Origin: an uncultured Erwinia sp.
Lineage (GTDB): Bacteria; Pseudomonadota; Gammaproteobacteria; Enterobacterales; Enterobacteriaceae
Direction: 5' to 3'
DNA: 64,000 nucleotides
NCBI GenBank assembly: GCA_945290265.1
Contig: CALYQW010000001.1
Span: 186,001 to 250,000 of the forward strand
Shown: positions 9,822 through 19,690 of the stretch, piece after piece
Layout of the letters: each line of letters begins with the position of its first letter
Numbering within the stretch: the first letter of the stretch is position 1
The notes under the pieces: model-generated
The model's database searches: none
Told to the model about the DNA's origin: nothing
Seen by the model: only the letters and a program-made list of their open reading frames with translations
Position numbers and translations under genes: made by a program

Positions 9822-9848
9822 AAAGCGGCTCTCTGGCGATAAACTTTA
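9822..9848 (-). promoter_or_regulatory. Degenerate FliA (sigma-28) promoter of chemoreceptor copy 1
   Basis: On the minus strand a perfect TAAAGTTT box is followed after 11 bases by GCCGCTTT. Consensus is TAAAGTTT-N11-GCCGATAA, so the -35-like half is perfect and the -10-like half keeps only GCCG. It lies 36 bases before the start codon. It may be weak or inactive. Confidence 0.5.
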
Positions 9849-9889
9849 ATCGTTGCGCACTTTAAAAGCGGACGGGGAAAGGCGAGGCA

Positions 9890-9917
9890 GGCTGCACCGG
9901 TGATAGTCAGTGCAGCC
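9890..9917 (-). terminator. Hairpin downstream of chemoreceptor copy 2
   Basis: An 8-bp inverted repeat (9890-9897 and 9910-9917) sits 17 bases past the stop codon of the copy 2 gene. No T-run is present, so termination is only suggested. Confidence 0.35.
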
Positions 9918-9933
9918 CGTTGGAGGATGCGGC

Positions 9934-11505
9934 TTAGCGGAAACGCTCGCCGGGAATTTTAAACACGGCGGTGGCACTGGTCAGTTCGGTTGACTGCTGT
10001 TCCAGTGACTGGGTGGCCGCTGCCGCCTGTTCAACCAGTGACGCATTCTGCTGTGCCACCTCATCCATCTGCGCTACCGCCTGATTGACCTGCTCAATAC
10101 CGTTGCTCTGCTCTTCCGAGGCATTGGAAATCTCTTTCATCAGGGAAGTGACGTGCATCACTTCACCGGAGATTTCATTCATGGTTGTCGCGGCTTTGCT
10201 GGTCATGCTGTTGCCTTCACTGACCCGATTCTGCGAATCATCAATCAGGGTGCGGATCTCTTTCGCCGCCGTGGCGCTGCGCTGTGCCAGGTTTCGCACT
10301 TCATTGGCGACCACCGCAAAGCCACGTCCCTGCTCACCGGCGCGCGCCGCTTCCACCGAGGCATTCAGCGCCAGAATATTGGTCTGGAAGGCAATCCCGT
10401 CGATCACTTCCAGGATGTCACCAATACGCTGGGAGCTGTGGGCAATTTCCGACATTTTTTCAATCAGGGCATTGACCACTTCAGAACCACGGGTGGCGCT
10501 GTCAGAGACGGAGTTAGCCAGCTGGTGCGCGTGGCGGGCGTTGCCGGCATTTTGCTTAACCGTTGCCGTCAGCTGTTCCATACTGGCTGCGGTCTGCTCC
10601 AGCGATGACGCCGACTCTTCAGTACGTTGTGACAGATTAAGGTTACCGGCCGCCAGTTCACGAGTACCGACATCGATCTGCAGGCTGGCATCACGGACTT
10701 TGCCCACCGACTGTTGCAGAGAACGTTGCATTACGCCCAGCGCATCATTCAGACGCTCCAGTTCCGCCGCACCACCCTGCGGCAGCGGCTGGGTTAAATC
10801 CCCCTCCGATACGGCTTCCAGGTGATTAATCGCGTTGTTCAGTGGCTTGAGCAGGCGATCGCGCAGAATAAACCACGCCAGCACGATTAACAGCAGGGTT
10901 AACACGCAGCTGATGGAGATCAGGAGGGTCATATTACGCTGGTTGGCGGCAGCTTTCGCCAGTCGTTCTTCGCTGCTGTTGTTAGCAAACAGCGAAAATG
11001 CATCAACCGCATTACCAAAGCGGGTAGCCTGGTGGGAGATCTCACCATCCAGGATGCGATAATACTCAGCAACATTCTGATTTTTCAGCGCTTCGACCGT
11101 TGGCAGAACACCCTGCTCAAGATAGATATTGCCGCTGCTGATGACAACTTCAGCCAGCTTTCTGCCCTGCTCAGTGACGGTGCCAGCCTCAACGAACAGT
11201 TTCAGCTGGCGCTGAGCTTCTTGCGCGTATTGAACAACACGGTGCGTGGTCTCCACTGCGGCATCGCGGTGGCCGATTTCCAGTTCATGGAAAGCCACGG
11301 CGGTCACGGCACGGGCACGCAGCATATTGTTGTTGGCAACATGCAGCTGGTTAATTTCTTTACCCTGAATGCGATAAATATCTTCCAGAGAGGCTTTTTC
11401 CTTCTGAATAGCGATGACTCCAGAAACCCCCACCACCATCAACAACAGAGCGGTAACAGCCAGTAGTCCTAAAAGGCATGACCTGATTGATAATTTTTTT
11501 AACAT
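9934..11505 (-). CDS. Methyl-accepting chemotaxis protein (tandem copy 2)
   Basis: A 523-residue chemoreceptor with the same layout as its neighbour: TM1 near residues 10-32, a TarH-like helical periplasmic domain, TM2 near 191-213, HAMP, and a conserved signalling bundle with hairpin tip [20 protein letters not shown]. The end is FKIPGERFR, again without the CheR/CheB pentapeptide. The cytoplasmic halves of the two copies are nearly the same residue for residue, while the sensor halves differ at many positions (VADTQRQMQLF versus [11 protein letters not shown]). This is what duplication followed by ligand divergence would leave. A good FliA promoter stands upstream, so expression with the flagellar regulon is likely. 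Confidence 0.95.
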   Translation of the reverse strand: MLKKLSIRSCLLGLLAVTALLLMVVGVSGVIAIQKEKASLEDIYRIQGKEINQLHVANNNMLRARAVTAVAFHELEIGHRDAAVETTHRVVQYAQEAQRQLKLFVEAGTVTEQGRKLAEVVISSGNIYLEQGVLPTVEALKNQNVAEYYRILDGEISHQATRFGNAVDAFSLFANNSSEERLAKAAANQRNMTLLISISCVLTLLLIVLAWFILRDRLLKPLNNAINHLEAVSEGDLTQPLPQGGAAELERLNDALGVMQRSLQQSVGKVRDASLQIDVGTRELAAGNLNLSQRTEESASSLEQTAASMEQLTATVKQNAGNARHAHQLANSVSDSATRGSEVVNALIEKMSEIAHSSQRIGDILEVIDGIAFQTNILALNASVEAARAGEQGRGFAVVANEVRNLAQRSATAAKEIRTLIDDSQNRVSEGNSMTSKAATTMNEISGEVMHVTSLMKEISNASEEQSNGIEQVNQAVAQMDEVAQQNASLVEQAAAATQSLEQQSTELTSATAVFKIPGERFR

Positions 11506-11558
11506 TTTCTTATCCGTTTAACATCAATACCCGCATTATGCGGGAGAAGTTGCCGGTG

Positions 11559-11586
11559 TTATCGGCAGTGACTGAATCAAACTTTA
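11559..11586 (-). promoter_or_regulatory. FliA (sigma-28) promoter of chemoreceptor copy 2
   Basis: Read on the minus strand, TAAAGTTT and GCCGATAA are both perfect matches to the flagellar sigma-28 consensus, separated by 12 bases (consensus 11). It lies 54 bases upstream of the start codon. Confidence 0.82.
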
Positions 11587-11733
11587 ATCAATAAGCAGGT
11601 TTTACTCTGGCCCCTGACCTGGCCGTTGCCCCTGGCTTTAAAAACACAGAAGACAACCCTCCTCCATTAACCAACAAAGCCTGAGAGCCTTCTGAAAGGC
11701 CGAAAAAGGGGGAGTAATTCATCGCGAGATAGC

Positions 11734-11739
11734 TATAAT
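11734..11739 (+). promoter_or_regulatory. Likely -10 element of ppa
   Basis: A perfect TATAAT stands 40 bases before the ppa start. No good -35 box is evident at 16-18 bases upstream, so the exact promoter is uncertain. Confidence 0.5.
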
Positions 11740-11778
11740 AGCCAGCACTCAACCCAAGATGATTGAAGGAACTCATAA

Positions 11779-12309
11779 ATGAGCCTGAACCACGTTCCTG
11801 CGGGCAAAGACCTGCCAGAAGATATCTATGTTGTTATCGAGATCCCGGCCAATGCCGATCCGATCAAATACGAAGTAGACAAAGAGTCTGGCGCGCTGTT
11901 CGTAGACCGCTTTATGGCAACCGCTATGTTCTATCCATGCAACTATGGTTATATCAACCATACGCTGTCTCTGGACGGCGACCCGGTAGATGTGCTGGTT
12001 CCTACTCCGTATCCACTGCAGCCAGGTTCTGTCATTCGCTGCCGTCCGGTTGGTGTACTGAAAATGACCGATGAATCCGGTGAAGATGCGAAGCTGGTAG
12101 CAGTGCCGCACAGTAAGCTGACCAAAGAGTACGATCACATTAAAGATGTGAACGACCTGCCTGAGCTGCTGCGTGCGCAGATCACCCACTTCTTCGAGCA
12201 GTACAAAGCGCTGGAAAAAGGCAAATGGGTGAAAGTGGACGGCTGGGATAACGCCGCGGCGGCGAAAGCTGAGATTGTTTCGTCTTTCGAGCGTGCGGCG
12301 AAGAAATAA
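11779..12309 (+). CDS. ppa: Inorganic pyrophosphatase
   Basis: A 176-residue family I soluble pyrophosphatase, which hydrolyses pyrophosphate to drive biosynthetic reactions in the cytoplasm. The signature DGDPVDVLV has its three metal-binding Asp at residues 66, 68 and 71, matching the E. coli enzyme in position once the initiator Met is removed. The length is exactly the enterobacterial norm. It is monocistronic with a strong terminator. In E. coli ytfP-tamB-tamA lies next to it; here a 12-kb insertion separates them. Confidence 0.98.
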   Translation: MSLNHVPAGKDLPEDIYVVIEIPANADPIKYEVDKESGALFVDRFMATAMFYPCNYGYINHTLSLDGDPVDVLVPTPYPLQPGSVIRCRPVGVLKMTDESGEDAKLVAVPHSKLTKEYDHIKDVNDLPELLRAQITHFFEQYKALEKGKWVKVDGWDNAAAAKAEIVSSFERAAKK

Positions 12310-12364
12310 TTCGCTGAGCCGCTGGAAGTAACTCCGCTGTGGCGGTGTTCAGACTGCTGATCAG

Positions 12365-12391
12365 GCCTGCATTTTGTGCAGGCTTTTTTTT
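12365..12391 (+). terminator. Rho-independent terminator of ppa
   Basis: GCCTGCA and TGCAGGC (12365-12371 and 12377-12383) form a 7-bp stem with a 5-base loop, followed by eight T. Confidence 0.93.
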
Positions 12392-12408
12392 GGCTGGAGT
12401 CGGGGGTT

Positions 12409-13677
12409 TTATTCTTCAGGCTGGCTTTGTCCCAGCAACAGCAGCGTGGATACCCGGCAGGGCACCAGCGGGATACGCGGTTCCGGCAGCGGCCAGCCGG
12501 TGAGGTGCTGCGCCGCTGCCGCGCAAATTTTGCCCTGACAGGCTCCCATCCCGCAGCGGGTCGCCAGTTTGGCCTGACGCCAGTTTTCCCATCCGGATAC
12601 CTCTCCCCAGCTCACATCTTCACAGCGACACAGCAATGTCTCCGCCGGCAGCCGCGTTACCTCTGCTGCGCGCAGCGTAAAAGTAGTCGCCACCTGACGG
12701 GCGAAACGCTGCCAGCGCTGATGTTCAGCAAACAGTCGCTGCGCCAGTTGCAGTTGGCCGCTGGCAATCTGACCCGCTATCTGCCCTTCCACCCAGGCCA
12801 GTTCACTGCCCCCCACGCCGCAACACTCACCAGCGGCCAGAATGCCCGCTACGCTGGTTTGCTGCCACTGATCCACTCTGACTGCATTTTGTTCCAGCTG
12901 ACAGCCCAGCAAACGCGCCAGCTCGCTGTTGGGCAGCAGCCCGTAACCACAGGCCAGCCAGTCACAGGCGACCGTCTGCTGGTGTCGCCCGCGTTGTAGC
13001 GTCACCCGTTGTAGGCAGCCACAACCGCTGGCAGCAACCACCCGGCTTGCTGCACGATATCCAAAAGTGCTTAACCGCAGAGCCTGCCAGATTTTACCCG
13101 GCCAGCGCCACAATCCCAGGATAAACCTTAGCAGCGCAGTCTCTGACGCCTGTTCCGCCACCAGCAGCACCCGGCCACCGGCATCACGTACGCTTTTTGC
13201 CACCGCCAGCAGCAGCGGGCCGCTACCGGCAATCACCACCCGCCTGCCCGCCAGCGGCAGCCCCTGTTTAATCAGCGCCTGTAACCCGCCGGCACCGGTG
13301 ACGCCGGGTAATGTCCAGCCGGGAAAAGGCAGCAGGCGTTCGCGGGCACCGCAGCACAGGATCAGCCGCTGATAACGAATCACTCCGGCGCTGTCGCTGT
13401 CAGCCGTTTCATACAGCAGACCAGCCGGTGCCAGTGGCGCAACGACTTTCGCACCATAAATCTGGCGCAGCGTTGGCCGACCTGCCAGCACAGAGCGCAA
13501 ACGCCGGACAAATCCCGGTAATCTGGCCTGCACGCCATCACGCCAGATTTGCCCGCCAGGCTGTGGATTATCATCCAGTACCACCACCTGTAAACCGGCG
13601 GCACTGGTGATATCAGCTGCCGCCAACCCCGCCGGCCCGGCACCAACAATCAGCACATCACAGCGTTGCTCTTCCAT
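12409..13677 (-). CDS. FAD-dependent D-hydroxyproline dehydrogenase, NAD(P)/FAD oxidoreductase subunit
   Basis: The start is the ATG at 13677 (TGATG overlap with the upstream ferredoxin-like gene, AAGGAG six bases before), giving 422 residues; an earlier in-frame ATG at 13710 lacks this support. An N-terminal dinucleotide fold VLIVGAGPAGLAAA and an NAD(P)-type fold VVIAGSGPLLLAVA are visible. The C-terminal 80 residues carry LCRCEDV and CGMGACQGKIC, a BFD-type iron-sulfur module. This is the HcnB-like subunit of heterotrimeric dehydrogenases that oxidise cis-4-hydroxy-D-proline to pyrroline-4-hydroxy-2-carboxylate (LhpBEF type). Context (epimerase, ferredoxin, DAO-like subunit, deaminase) makes that substrate likely. 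Octopine/nopaline oxidase-like enzymes share the fold and are the main alternative. Confidence 0.85.
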   Translation of the reverse strand: MEEQRCDVLIVGAGPAGLAAADITSAAGLQVVVLDDNPQPGGQIWRDGVQARLPGFVRRLRSVLAGRPTLRQIYGAKVVAPLAPAGLLYETADSDSAGVIRYQRLILCCGARERLLPFPGWTLPGVTGAGGLQALIKQGLPLAGRRVVIAGSGPLLLAVAKSVRDAGGRVLLVAEQASETALLRFILGLWRWPGKIWQALRLSTFGYRAASRVVAASGCGCLQRVTLQRGRHQQTVACDWLACGYGLLPNSELARLLGCQLEQNAVRVDQWQQTSVAGILAAGECCGVGGSELAWVEGQIAGQIASGQLQLAQRLFAEHQRWQRFARQVATTFTLRAAEVTRLPAETLLCRCEDVSWGEVSGWENWRQAKLATRCGMGACQGKICAAAAQHLTGWPLPEPRIPLVPCRVSTLLLLGQSQPEE

Positions 13678-13922
13678 CAGCTTCTCCTTACCGCCATTCT
13701 GTCCCGGCACAGCGTCTGACAGGCGAGACGCCGTACCCCATTCACGCTAACCCGGCACTCCTGACAAATTCCCATGCCACACAGGGGCGCACGCGCTTCG
13801 CCCCGCACGGAACAGCGCGTGTGCCCCCCCACCTGCATATGGAAAAAAGCTGCCGCCAGGGTGAGCCCCTCAGGCACGCTGACCGGACTGTCATCGATAA
13901 TCAGCGTCAGTTTTTCAGGCAT
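13677..13922 (-). CDS. Small [2Fe-2S] ferredoxin-like subunit of the D-hydroxyproline dehydrogenase
   Basis: An 81-residue HcnA-like protein. Cys at 37, 48, 53, 56 and 68 include the CGMGICQEC cluster typical of plant-type [2Fe-2S] centres in these oxidase complexes. It would pass electrons between the two FAD subunits and a membrane acceptor. It overlaps both neighbours: its start lies 8 bases inside the DAO-like gene and its stop overlaps the next start by TGATG. This implies tight translational coupling and equal stoichiometry. Confidence 0.86.
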   Translation of the reverse strand: MPEKLTLIIDDSPVSVPEGLTLAAAFFHMQVGGHTRCSVRGEARAPLCGMGICQECRVSVNGVRRLACQTLCRDRMAVRRS

Positions 13923-15027
13923 GGCGGACCTCCTGATGTGACCATAACCGCCGAGGCGCGAAAGCCTCAGCGGACAGCGGAGGCGTATGCCCCTGGATCA
14001 GCGCACTGAGGATCATCGCTGTCGCCGGAGCGGTCGTTACCCCCAGCCCTTCATGCCCCAGCGCCAGCCACACCCCGGCATGGGTGGGATGTTCGCCTAA
14101 CAGCGGTAAACCGTCAGCGCTGGCCGCACGTAAGCCGCTCCAGCAGCGGATAATGGTCATTTGCTCTAACTGCGGCACAAACTGCTGCGCACGCTGCAGC
14201 ATCTGCGCCAGCAGCCCGCCATCAATACAGGTATCGGAGCAGTTATACTGGCGTGACGAGCCGATTAACAGCTGCCCGCCGGGGCGCGCCTGCAGATTAA
14301 ACGCCACCGACGCCCCCTGTCGCAGATGGGCGCTGGCACCATACCCCAGTTCGACCAGCTGATGGCGGATGGCAGGTGGATAGCGATCGGTGATTGCCAG
14401 CTGGCCCTTTTTTGCCTGCAACAGCGGCTGCCCCAGCAGCGCGTTAGCCTGTAGGCCGTTTGCCAGCAGGATGGCCGGCGCGCTCAGTGACTGTCCTGCG
14501 CTCAGCCACACTCTGCCAGACTCAATGGCCGTGACGCGGACATAGTGCAGCGTAATGCCGGGCGTATCCGCCAGCCAGCGCGCCACGGCAGGCGCGTATA
14601 CCATACTGTCGCTGCTGACGCGCAGCCCCCCCGCCAGCGAGGGTGTCAGCAACGGCTCCAGTGAATGCAGCTGGCGACGGCTTAACAGCTGGCTGATGAC
14701 ACCCTGCTTTTGCAGCCGCTGCTGCTTTGTCAGCGCCATCGTCATCTCATCCTCCTGTTCCGCCAGCCACAGCGTACCGCAGGTACGCGCAGTACAGCTG
14801 GCAGGCAGACGTGGTAACAGTTGATGCCACAGTTGCAGAGAGTAGCTGCACAGTGCCAGCTCCGCCGGATGATCGTCCATACAAACCAGATGCCCCATGC
14901 CGGCTGCGGTGGCGCTGGCCTGACAATCGTCCACCAGCAGCACCCGGTAGCCGTCCTGCGCCAGGCGGGAAGCGCAGGCACTGCCGATAATCCCTGCACC
15001 GACAACAATGATATCGGCATCCATCAT
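13915..15027 (-). CDS. DAO-like FAD subunit of the D-hydroxyproline dehydrogenase (HcnC-like)
   Basis: A 370-residue glycine/D-amino acid oxidase family protein: [18 protein letters not shown] at the N-terminus binds FAD, and [19 protein letters not shown] is the usual C-terminal FAD-contact region. It is the likely substrate-oxidising subunit of the three-part complex with the two downstream genes. Two adjacent Met codons (15027 and 15024) could start it; the first overlaps the epimerase stop as ATGA. The neighbouring epimerase would supply its substrate, cis-4-hydroxy-D-proline. Confidence 0.86.
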   Translation of the reverse strand: MMDADIIVVGAGIIGSACASRLAQDGYRVLLVDDCQASATAAGMGHLVCMDDHPAELALCSYSLQLWHQLLPRLPASCTARTCGTLWLAEQEDEMTMALTKQQRLQKQGVISQLLSRRQLHSLEPLLTPSLAGGLRVSSDSMVYAPAVARWLADTPGITLHYVRVTAIESGRVWLSAGQSLSAPAILLANGLQANALLGQPLLQAKKGQLAITDRYPPAIRHQLVELGYGASAHLRQGASVAFNLQARPGGQLLIGSSRQYNCSDTCIDGGLLAQMLQRAQQFVPQLEQMTIIRCWSGLRAASADGLPLLGEHPTHAGVWLALGHEGLGVTTAPATAMILSALIQGHTPPLSAEAFAPRRLWSHQEVRHA

Positions 15028-15974
15028 GCCAGCCCCCAGGCAAAGGGATCCTGCGGATTGATAATCAGCTCACTGTCAGCGGTGACCCAGGCGCACCCCC
15101 GGATCGAGGGGATCAGCTGGTTATCCTGCTGGTGCCAGCTGGCGGTAAACTCGCTGCCGATAATGCTGGCCTGACGCCAGATCGCGCCCTCTGCCAGCAA
15201 GCCGTCTTCCGCCAGACAGGCCACTTTGGCACTGGTGCCGGTGCCACAAGGGGAACGATCCCAAGCATCCCCCGGACAGAGGACAAAATTGCGGCTGTCA
15301 GCCCGGGGGTCGGCACAGAACAGCTCAATATGATCCACTGGCGCACCATTTTTCCCGCGGATCCCTTTCTCTGCCAGCGCCTGACGTACCGCCTGACAAA
15401 ATGCGATCAGCTGTGGCAGATACTGACGCTCCAGAGGCAGACCATGCTCATCTTCACCACAAAGAAAGAACCAGTTGCCACCCCAGGCCACATCACCATG
15501 CACCGTGCCGTATCCGGGCACCTCAACCCCGATCTGATGGTGATAGCGTCTGGCAGACACATTTTCAACCGTGACGCTGCCATCAGAATTCAGGGTGGCG
15601 TTCACATTGCCTGCCGGGGTTTCAATCAGATGCCTGCCTGCTCCCAGGGTGCCCTGCCACGCCAGCGAGGTTACCAGCCCGATAGTGCCGTGGCCGCACA
15701 TCCCAAGATAGCCACTGTTATTAAAGAAAATCACGCCGGCACTGGCCCCCGGCGACTGTGGCTTACACAGCAGGGCACCTACCAGCACATCATGCCCGCG
15801 CGGTTCCAGCATTACCGCCCGTCGCCAGTGATCAAATTCTGTCGCCAGCCGCCGTTGACGCAGCGCCATACTGTTATTGCCCAGGTCGGGAAAGCCGCTG
15901 AGAATCAAACGTGTAGGTTCACCTGCGGTATGAGAATCAATTACCCGCAAACGGGTAACGGGGGAGCAAGCCAT
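15024..15974 (-). CDS. 4-hydroxyproline 2-epimerase (proline racemase family)
   Basis: A 316-residue member of the proline racemase family. Both catalytic bases are Cys: C93 in MCGHGTIG and C243 in [10 protein letters not shown], the Cys/Cys pair of 4-hydroxyproline epimerases and proline racemases (trans-3-hydroxyproline dehydratases have a Thr at the second-base equivalent position of the first). The enzyme interconverts trans-4-hydroxy-L-proline and cis-4-hydroxy-D-proline, the first step of plant- or collagen-derived hydroxyproline use (lhpA/hypRE type). It heads a four-gene leftward operon and is divergent from an AraC regulator. Confidence 0.92.
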   Translation of the reverse strand: MACSPVTRLRVIDSHTAGEPTRLILSGFPDLGNNSMALRQRRLATEFDHWRRAVMLEPRGHDVLVGALLCKPQSPGASAGVIFFNNSGYLGMCGHGTIGLVTSLAWQGTLGAGRHLIETPAGNVNATLNSDGSVTVENVSARRYHHQIGVEVPGYGTVHGDVAWGGNWFFLCGEDEHGLPLERQYLPQLIAFCQAVRQALAEKGIRGKNGAPVDHIELFCADPRADSRNFVLCPGDAWDRSPCGTGTSAKVACLAEDGLLAEGAIWRQASIIGSEFTASWHQQDNQLIPSIRGCAWVTADSELIINPQDPFAWGLA

Positions 15975-16187
15975 AGAGACCTCCTGCTGATTTTGTCAGT
16001 TTTGCCCGTCAGCGTGACATTTTCTCTGACTGCCCTGCTTGAACACTTTCCCACCCTCCGTTAACGAAATTGGCACAGCGCGGGCGTTGCATAAACCGCG
16101 CGCCGTTTCGCAGAAATTTCCGTGAGCGGCAGGCATACTGAATATTTGTTAAAAAAAAGTTAAATCAACATCAGGAAAGGACTCATT

Positions 16188-17006
16188 ATGATAAAACCAG
16201 GCGCTGTTTCTCCCCCTGTTCCATCACCGCTGCTGAACGTATCCGAACTGCTGCGCTGCTGCGAAGGTTCCGGCCAGCAGCCCCCTGCAGATATGCACAG
16301 CCTGCTGCAGGCCATTTCCCTGTTTACCCCATTACTGAATACCCTTGGTGATATGGTGTTTTTTATCAAAGATCGCCACGCCCGCTATCTGATTGCCAAC
16401 CAGACGCTGGCGCGGCGCTGCGGCTTTAAAAGCGTGGCTCCGCTGCTGGGAAAAACCTGCGCCGAAGTGTTTCCGCAACGCCTCGGCCATCTGTTTACCG
16501 AACAGGATCATCAGGTGTTGCACACCGGACGGCATTTGCAGGATCGACTGGAACTGCATCTGTATTCCGGGCGTAAAACCGGCTGGTGTCTGACGCAGAA
16601 ACTGCCGCTGCGTAATCAGCAGCGTGAGGTGATTGGTATCGCCGGGATCTCGCAGGATCTGCAGGAGATCAGACGCGGTCAGCGTGCCTATCCCGGCCTG
16701 TGCGCGCTGGAATACTATCTGCGCCAGCATTTTCACCGGCCAATCGCCATGAAGGAGCTGACCCGTCTCACCGGGCTGTCAGTGGCGCAGATAGAACGCT
16801 ACTGCAAGCGGGTTTTTCATCTCACGCCACGCCAGATGATCCACCGTATTCGTATGGAGCATGCCACCACCCTGCTGGAAAACCGGCTACCCATTACCGA
16901 TATTGCTCTGCAGTGTGGTTATACCGATCACAGTGCCTTCAGCCGTCAGTTCAAGGCGATGACCGGCTCAACCCCGCGCGACTATCGCGACGGGCTGGTC
17001 AGTTAA
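16188..17006 (+). CDS. AraC-family regulator with PAS-like sensor, likely of hydroxyproline catabolism
   Basis: A 272-residue protein. Residues about 45-165 resemble a PAS fold (DMVFFIKDRHARYLIANQTL, then IGIAGISQDLQEI), and the C-terminal 100 residues form an AraC double HTH ending in GYTDHSAFSRQFKAMTGSTP and RDY. It lies between the divergent epimerase operon and the co-directional deaminase operon, the right place for a local activator responding to hydroxyproline or a catabolite. Regulators of the P. aeruginosa lhp locus are also AraC type. The sensed ligand is inferred only. Confidence 0.85.
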   Translation: MIKPGAVSPPVPSPLLNVSELLRCCEGSGQQPPADMHSLLQAISLFTPLLNTLGDMVFFIKDRHARYLIANQTLARRCGFKSVAPLLGKTCAEVFPQRLGHLFTEQDHQVLHTGRHLQDRLELHLYSGRKTGWCLTQKLPLRNQQREVIGIAGISQDLQEIRRGQRAYPGLCALEYYLRQHFHRPIAMKELTRLTGLSVAQIERYCKRVFHLTPRQMIHRIRMEHATTLLENRLPITDIALQCGYTDHSAFSRQFKAMTGSTPRDYRDGLVS

Positions 17007-17138
17007 TTCTGATACAACCCGCCACCTGTGCCGGATTCGTCGCCTGACCTGCAGAAAATCCTCAAGATGAGCCAGGCAAAGCAGGTCAACCTGTCAGCAG
17101 AGGAGTTTTGCTTAATCCACGGAAAACAGGAAGTCACT

Positions 17139-18062
17139 ATGAGCCACCACAGCAGCATTCACTGGCGCGGGGTTTTCCCCGCCGTCAGCACCCAGTTTCA
17201 TGCCGATTACCGGCTGGATACCAATGGCAGCTATCAGGTGATCAATAACCTGATTAACGATGGCGTGTCCGGGCTGGTGGTCTGCGGCACCGTCGGGGAA
17301 AATACCTCGCTGAGCCGACAGGAAAAGCTGACGATGATTGAACTGGCAAAAGATGCCGCTGCCGGACGGGTACCGGTAGTGGCAGGGGTAGCGGAGTGTA
17401 GCACCGCTGAAGCCTGCGTGATGGCGCGCGAGGCTGAACGGGGGGGGGCCGACGGGCTGATGGTGATGCCTGCCCTGGTATATTCCGCGCAACCCCATGA
17501 AACGGCGGTGCATTTTCGTCAGGTCGCCTGCGCCACCGATCTGCCGGTGATGGTGTACAACAACCCGCCGGTCTATAAAAACGATGTCACCCCCGACATT
17601 CTGATTTCACTGGCTGACTGTGAAAATATCGTCTGCTTCAAAGACTCTTCCGGCGACAGCCGCCGCTTTGTCGATTTACGCAACCAGGTGGGCGATCGCT
17701 TCGCGCTGTTTGCCGGTCTGGACGACACGGTACTGGAGTGTCTTGCCGTTGGCGCGGAAGGCTGGGTATCGGGCATGTCGAACGCCTTCCCGCGCGAAGG
17801 GGAAACGCTGTTTCGTCTCGCCGCCGCTCAGCGGCTGGAAGAGGCGCGCCAGCTGTACCGCTGGTTTATGCCGCTGTTGCATCTGGATGCCCGCCCGGAT
17901 CTGGTGCAGTGCATCAAACTCTGTGAACAGCTAATGGGACGCGGTAGCGAAATTACCCGCCCGCCACGGCTGACGCTGCAGGGGCAGGAACGCGCGTTGG
18001 TAGAAACCCTGGTGGCGGCCGCCAAAGCCAGCCGTCCGCCATTACCCGATGTCGGGCTGTAA
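17139..18062 (+). CDS. 1-pyrroline-4-hydroxy-2-carboxylate deaminase (DapA/NAL superfamily)
   Basis: The ATG at 17139 is preferred over an upstream in-frame ATG at 17028 because ACAGGAAG precedes it at normal spacing and the DapA fold begins just after it; the product has 307 residues. Family landmarks are GTVGE at 50-54, Tyr140 in MVYNNP and the Schiff-base Lys168 in CFKDSSGD. In hydroxyproline loci this DapA-like enzyme deaminates the pyrroline to 2-oxoglutarate semialdehyde. A run of nine G at 17440-17448 codes in frame for Arg-Gly-Gly and is a possible slippage site. The semialdehyde dehydrogenase follows 9 bases later. Confidence 0.87.
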   Translation: MSHHSSIHWRGVFPAVSTQFHADYRLDTNGSYQVINNLINDGVSGLVVCGTVGENTSLSRQEKLTMIELAKDAAAGRVPVVAGVAECSTAEACVMAREAERGGADGLMVMPALVYSAQPHETAVHFRQVACATDLPVMVYNNPPVYKNDVTPDILISLADCENIVCFKDSSGDSRRFVDLRNQVGDRFALFAGLDDTVLECLAVGAEGWVSGMSNAFPREGETLFRLAAAQRLEEARQLYRWFMPLLHLDARPDLVQCIKLCEQLMGRGSEITRPPRLTLQGQERALVETLVAAAKASRPPLPDVGL

Positions 18063-18071
18063 GGAGGCGTT

Positions 18072-19690
18072 ATGACCGAGGAATATCAGGGCTGGCAGTT
18101 TATTGGTGGTGAACGCCGGGCAACCCCCCCGGCCGTGCTGGCAAGCTTCAATGCCAGCGATGGCAGCAACAGCGGCGTGATGTTTTTTGTTGCCAGCGCC
18201 GCAGAGGTGTCTGCTGCCGCCGAAGCCGCAGCGGCAGCGTTTCCCTACTACAGCCAGCTCAGCAGCACCCGTCGGGCAGATTTTCTCGACACCCTGGCGG
18301 ATGAAATTGACGCCCTGGGCGATGATTTTCTGCAAATTGCCCGGCGTGAAACGGCACTGTCGCCACAGCGTCTGACGGCCGAGCGCACGCGCACCAGCAA
18401 CCAGTTGCGCTTGTTTGCCGGACTGCTGCGGCGCGGAGAGAGTGAAAAAGTGCGCATTGACACCGCCAGGCCGCAGCAGTTTCCGCCACGCCCGGATCTG
18501 CGTCAGTATCAGCTGGGACTCGGGCCGGTGGCCGTTTTCCCTGCCGGTAATTTTCCGCTGGCGTTTTCCGTAGCCGGTGGCGACAGCGCGGCGGCGCTGG
18601 CCGCCGGCTGTTCACTGGTGGTTAAAGCTCATCCGGGTCATATGCGCACGGCCGAAAGGATGGCCACCGCCATGGCGCGCGCCTGTCAGCGTCATCAGCT
18701 GCCCGGTGGGGTATTTAATCTGGTTTTTGGTGACGAGCAGACGGGGGCCAGACTGGTCTCACATCCGGCCATCCAGGCAGTGGCGTTCACCGGCTCACTG
18801 GCGGCCGGGCAGGCGCTGCTTAAGCTGGTACAACAGCGCGCTCAGCCAGTCCCGCTGTATGCCGAAATGTCGGCGATTAATCCGCTGATCCTGCTGCCCC
18901 AGGCACTGGCTCAGCATCATGCCCGGCTGGCAGAACAGTGCCTGGCTTCTTTTACGCTCAGCGGCGGGCAGCTTTGTACCAAACCGGGCATTATTTTTCT
19001 GCAACAGGGCCATGCAGCCAGCGCATTTATTCACCGTCTGACCGAACTTACCCGCTCAGTAGCCGCACAAACCCTGCTGAGTCCACGTATTTTACGTCAC
19101 TATCAGCAGGGGATTGCCCGCTGGCATCAGCATCCGGATCTGACGCTGCTGGCTGGCGGCGAGACCCAGCCACACCAGGCAGAAGTTCGCCTGTATCAGG
19201 CCAGTGCGCAGCTGCTGGCCAAAGATCCCGCGATGCTGGTGCAGGAGATATTTGGCCCGGTCGCCGTGGTGGTGCCGGTCGCTGACAGCGATGAGTTGAT
19301 GTTCTGCCTGCAGCAACTCCCCGGACAGCTTACCGCCACCCTGCATGCCGCAGAACAGGACACTGAACAGGCGCAGCAACTGATGACGATGCTGAGCGAC
19401 AAAGCCGGCAGGGTGGGGTTAACGGCTTTCCTACCGGCGTTGCAGTGACCAATGCCATGGTACATGGCGGGCCCTGGCCTGCCACCTCTGATGCGCGCAG
19501 TACTTCCGTTGGCACCCTGGCAATAGAGCGCTTCCAGCGTCCGGTCTGCCTGCAGGATTGCCCACCGGCGCTGTTACCGCTGCCGCTGCAGGATGCCAAC
19601 CCCCTTAATCTGCTGCGACAAGTCAATGGCACTTACAGCCGCCATTCCCTGACTGCAGAGACGCCACAGGGTGAGCCTGATGACAGATAA
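18072..19690 (+). pseudogene. 2-oxoglutarate semialdehyde dehydrogenase, frameshifted near 19416-19421
   Basis: The first frame runs from 18072 to a stop at 19446-19448 (458 residues) and carries the ALDH active site: Glu265 in YAEMSAINP and Cys302 in GQLCTKPG. The family's last 90 residues are in a different frame from 19421 (NGFPTGVAVTNAMVHGGP, then PATSDARSTSVGTLAIERF) to the stop at 19690. One missing base around the GGGGTT at 19415-19420 explains this. The enzyme would convert 2-oxoglutarate semialdehyde to 2-oxoglutarate, the last step of hydroxyproline catabolism. Loss of the C-terminal oligomerisation and cofactor-side segment usually abolishes ALDH activity. A sequencing error at the G-run is the main alternative, as the rest of the reading frame is clean. 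Confidence 0.85.

Noticed and set aside
10085-10825. A 246-codon open frame antisense to chemoreceptor copy 2, repeated antisense to copy 1.
   Set aside because: It arises from the conserved chemoreceptor sequence on the other strand; the repetition simply reflects the gene duplication.
15132-16064. A 310-codon open frame antisense to the hydroxyproline epimerase.
   Set aside because: The epimerase on the minus strand has both catalytic Cys motifs; the antisense frame has no recognisable features.
16071-16091. TGGCAC followed by TTGCA before the AraC regulator, resembling a sigma-54 promoter.
   Set aside because: The spacing is about five bases too long for the -24/-12 geometry.
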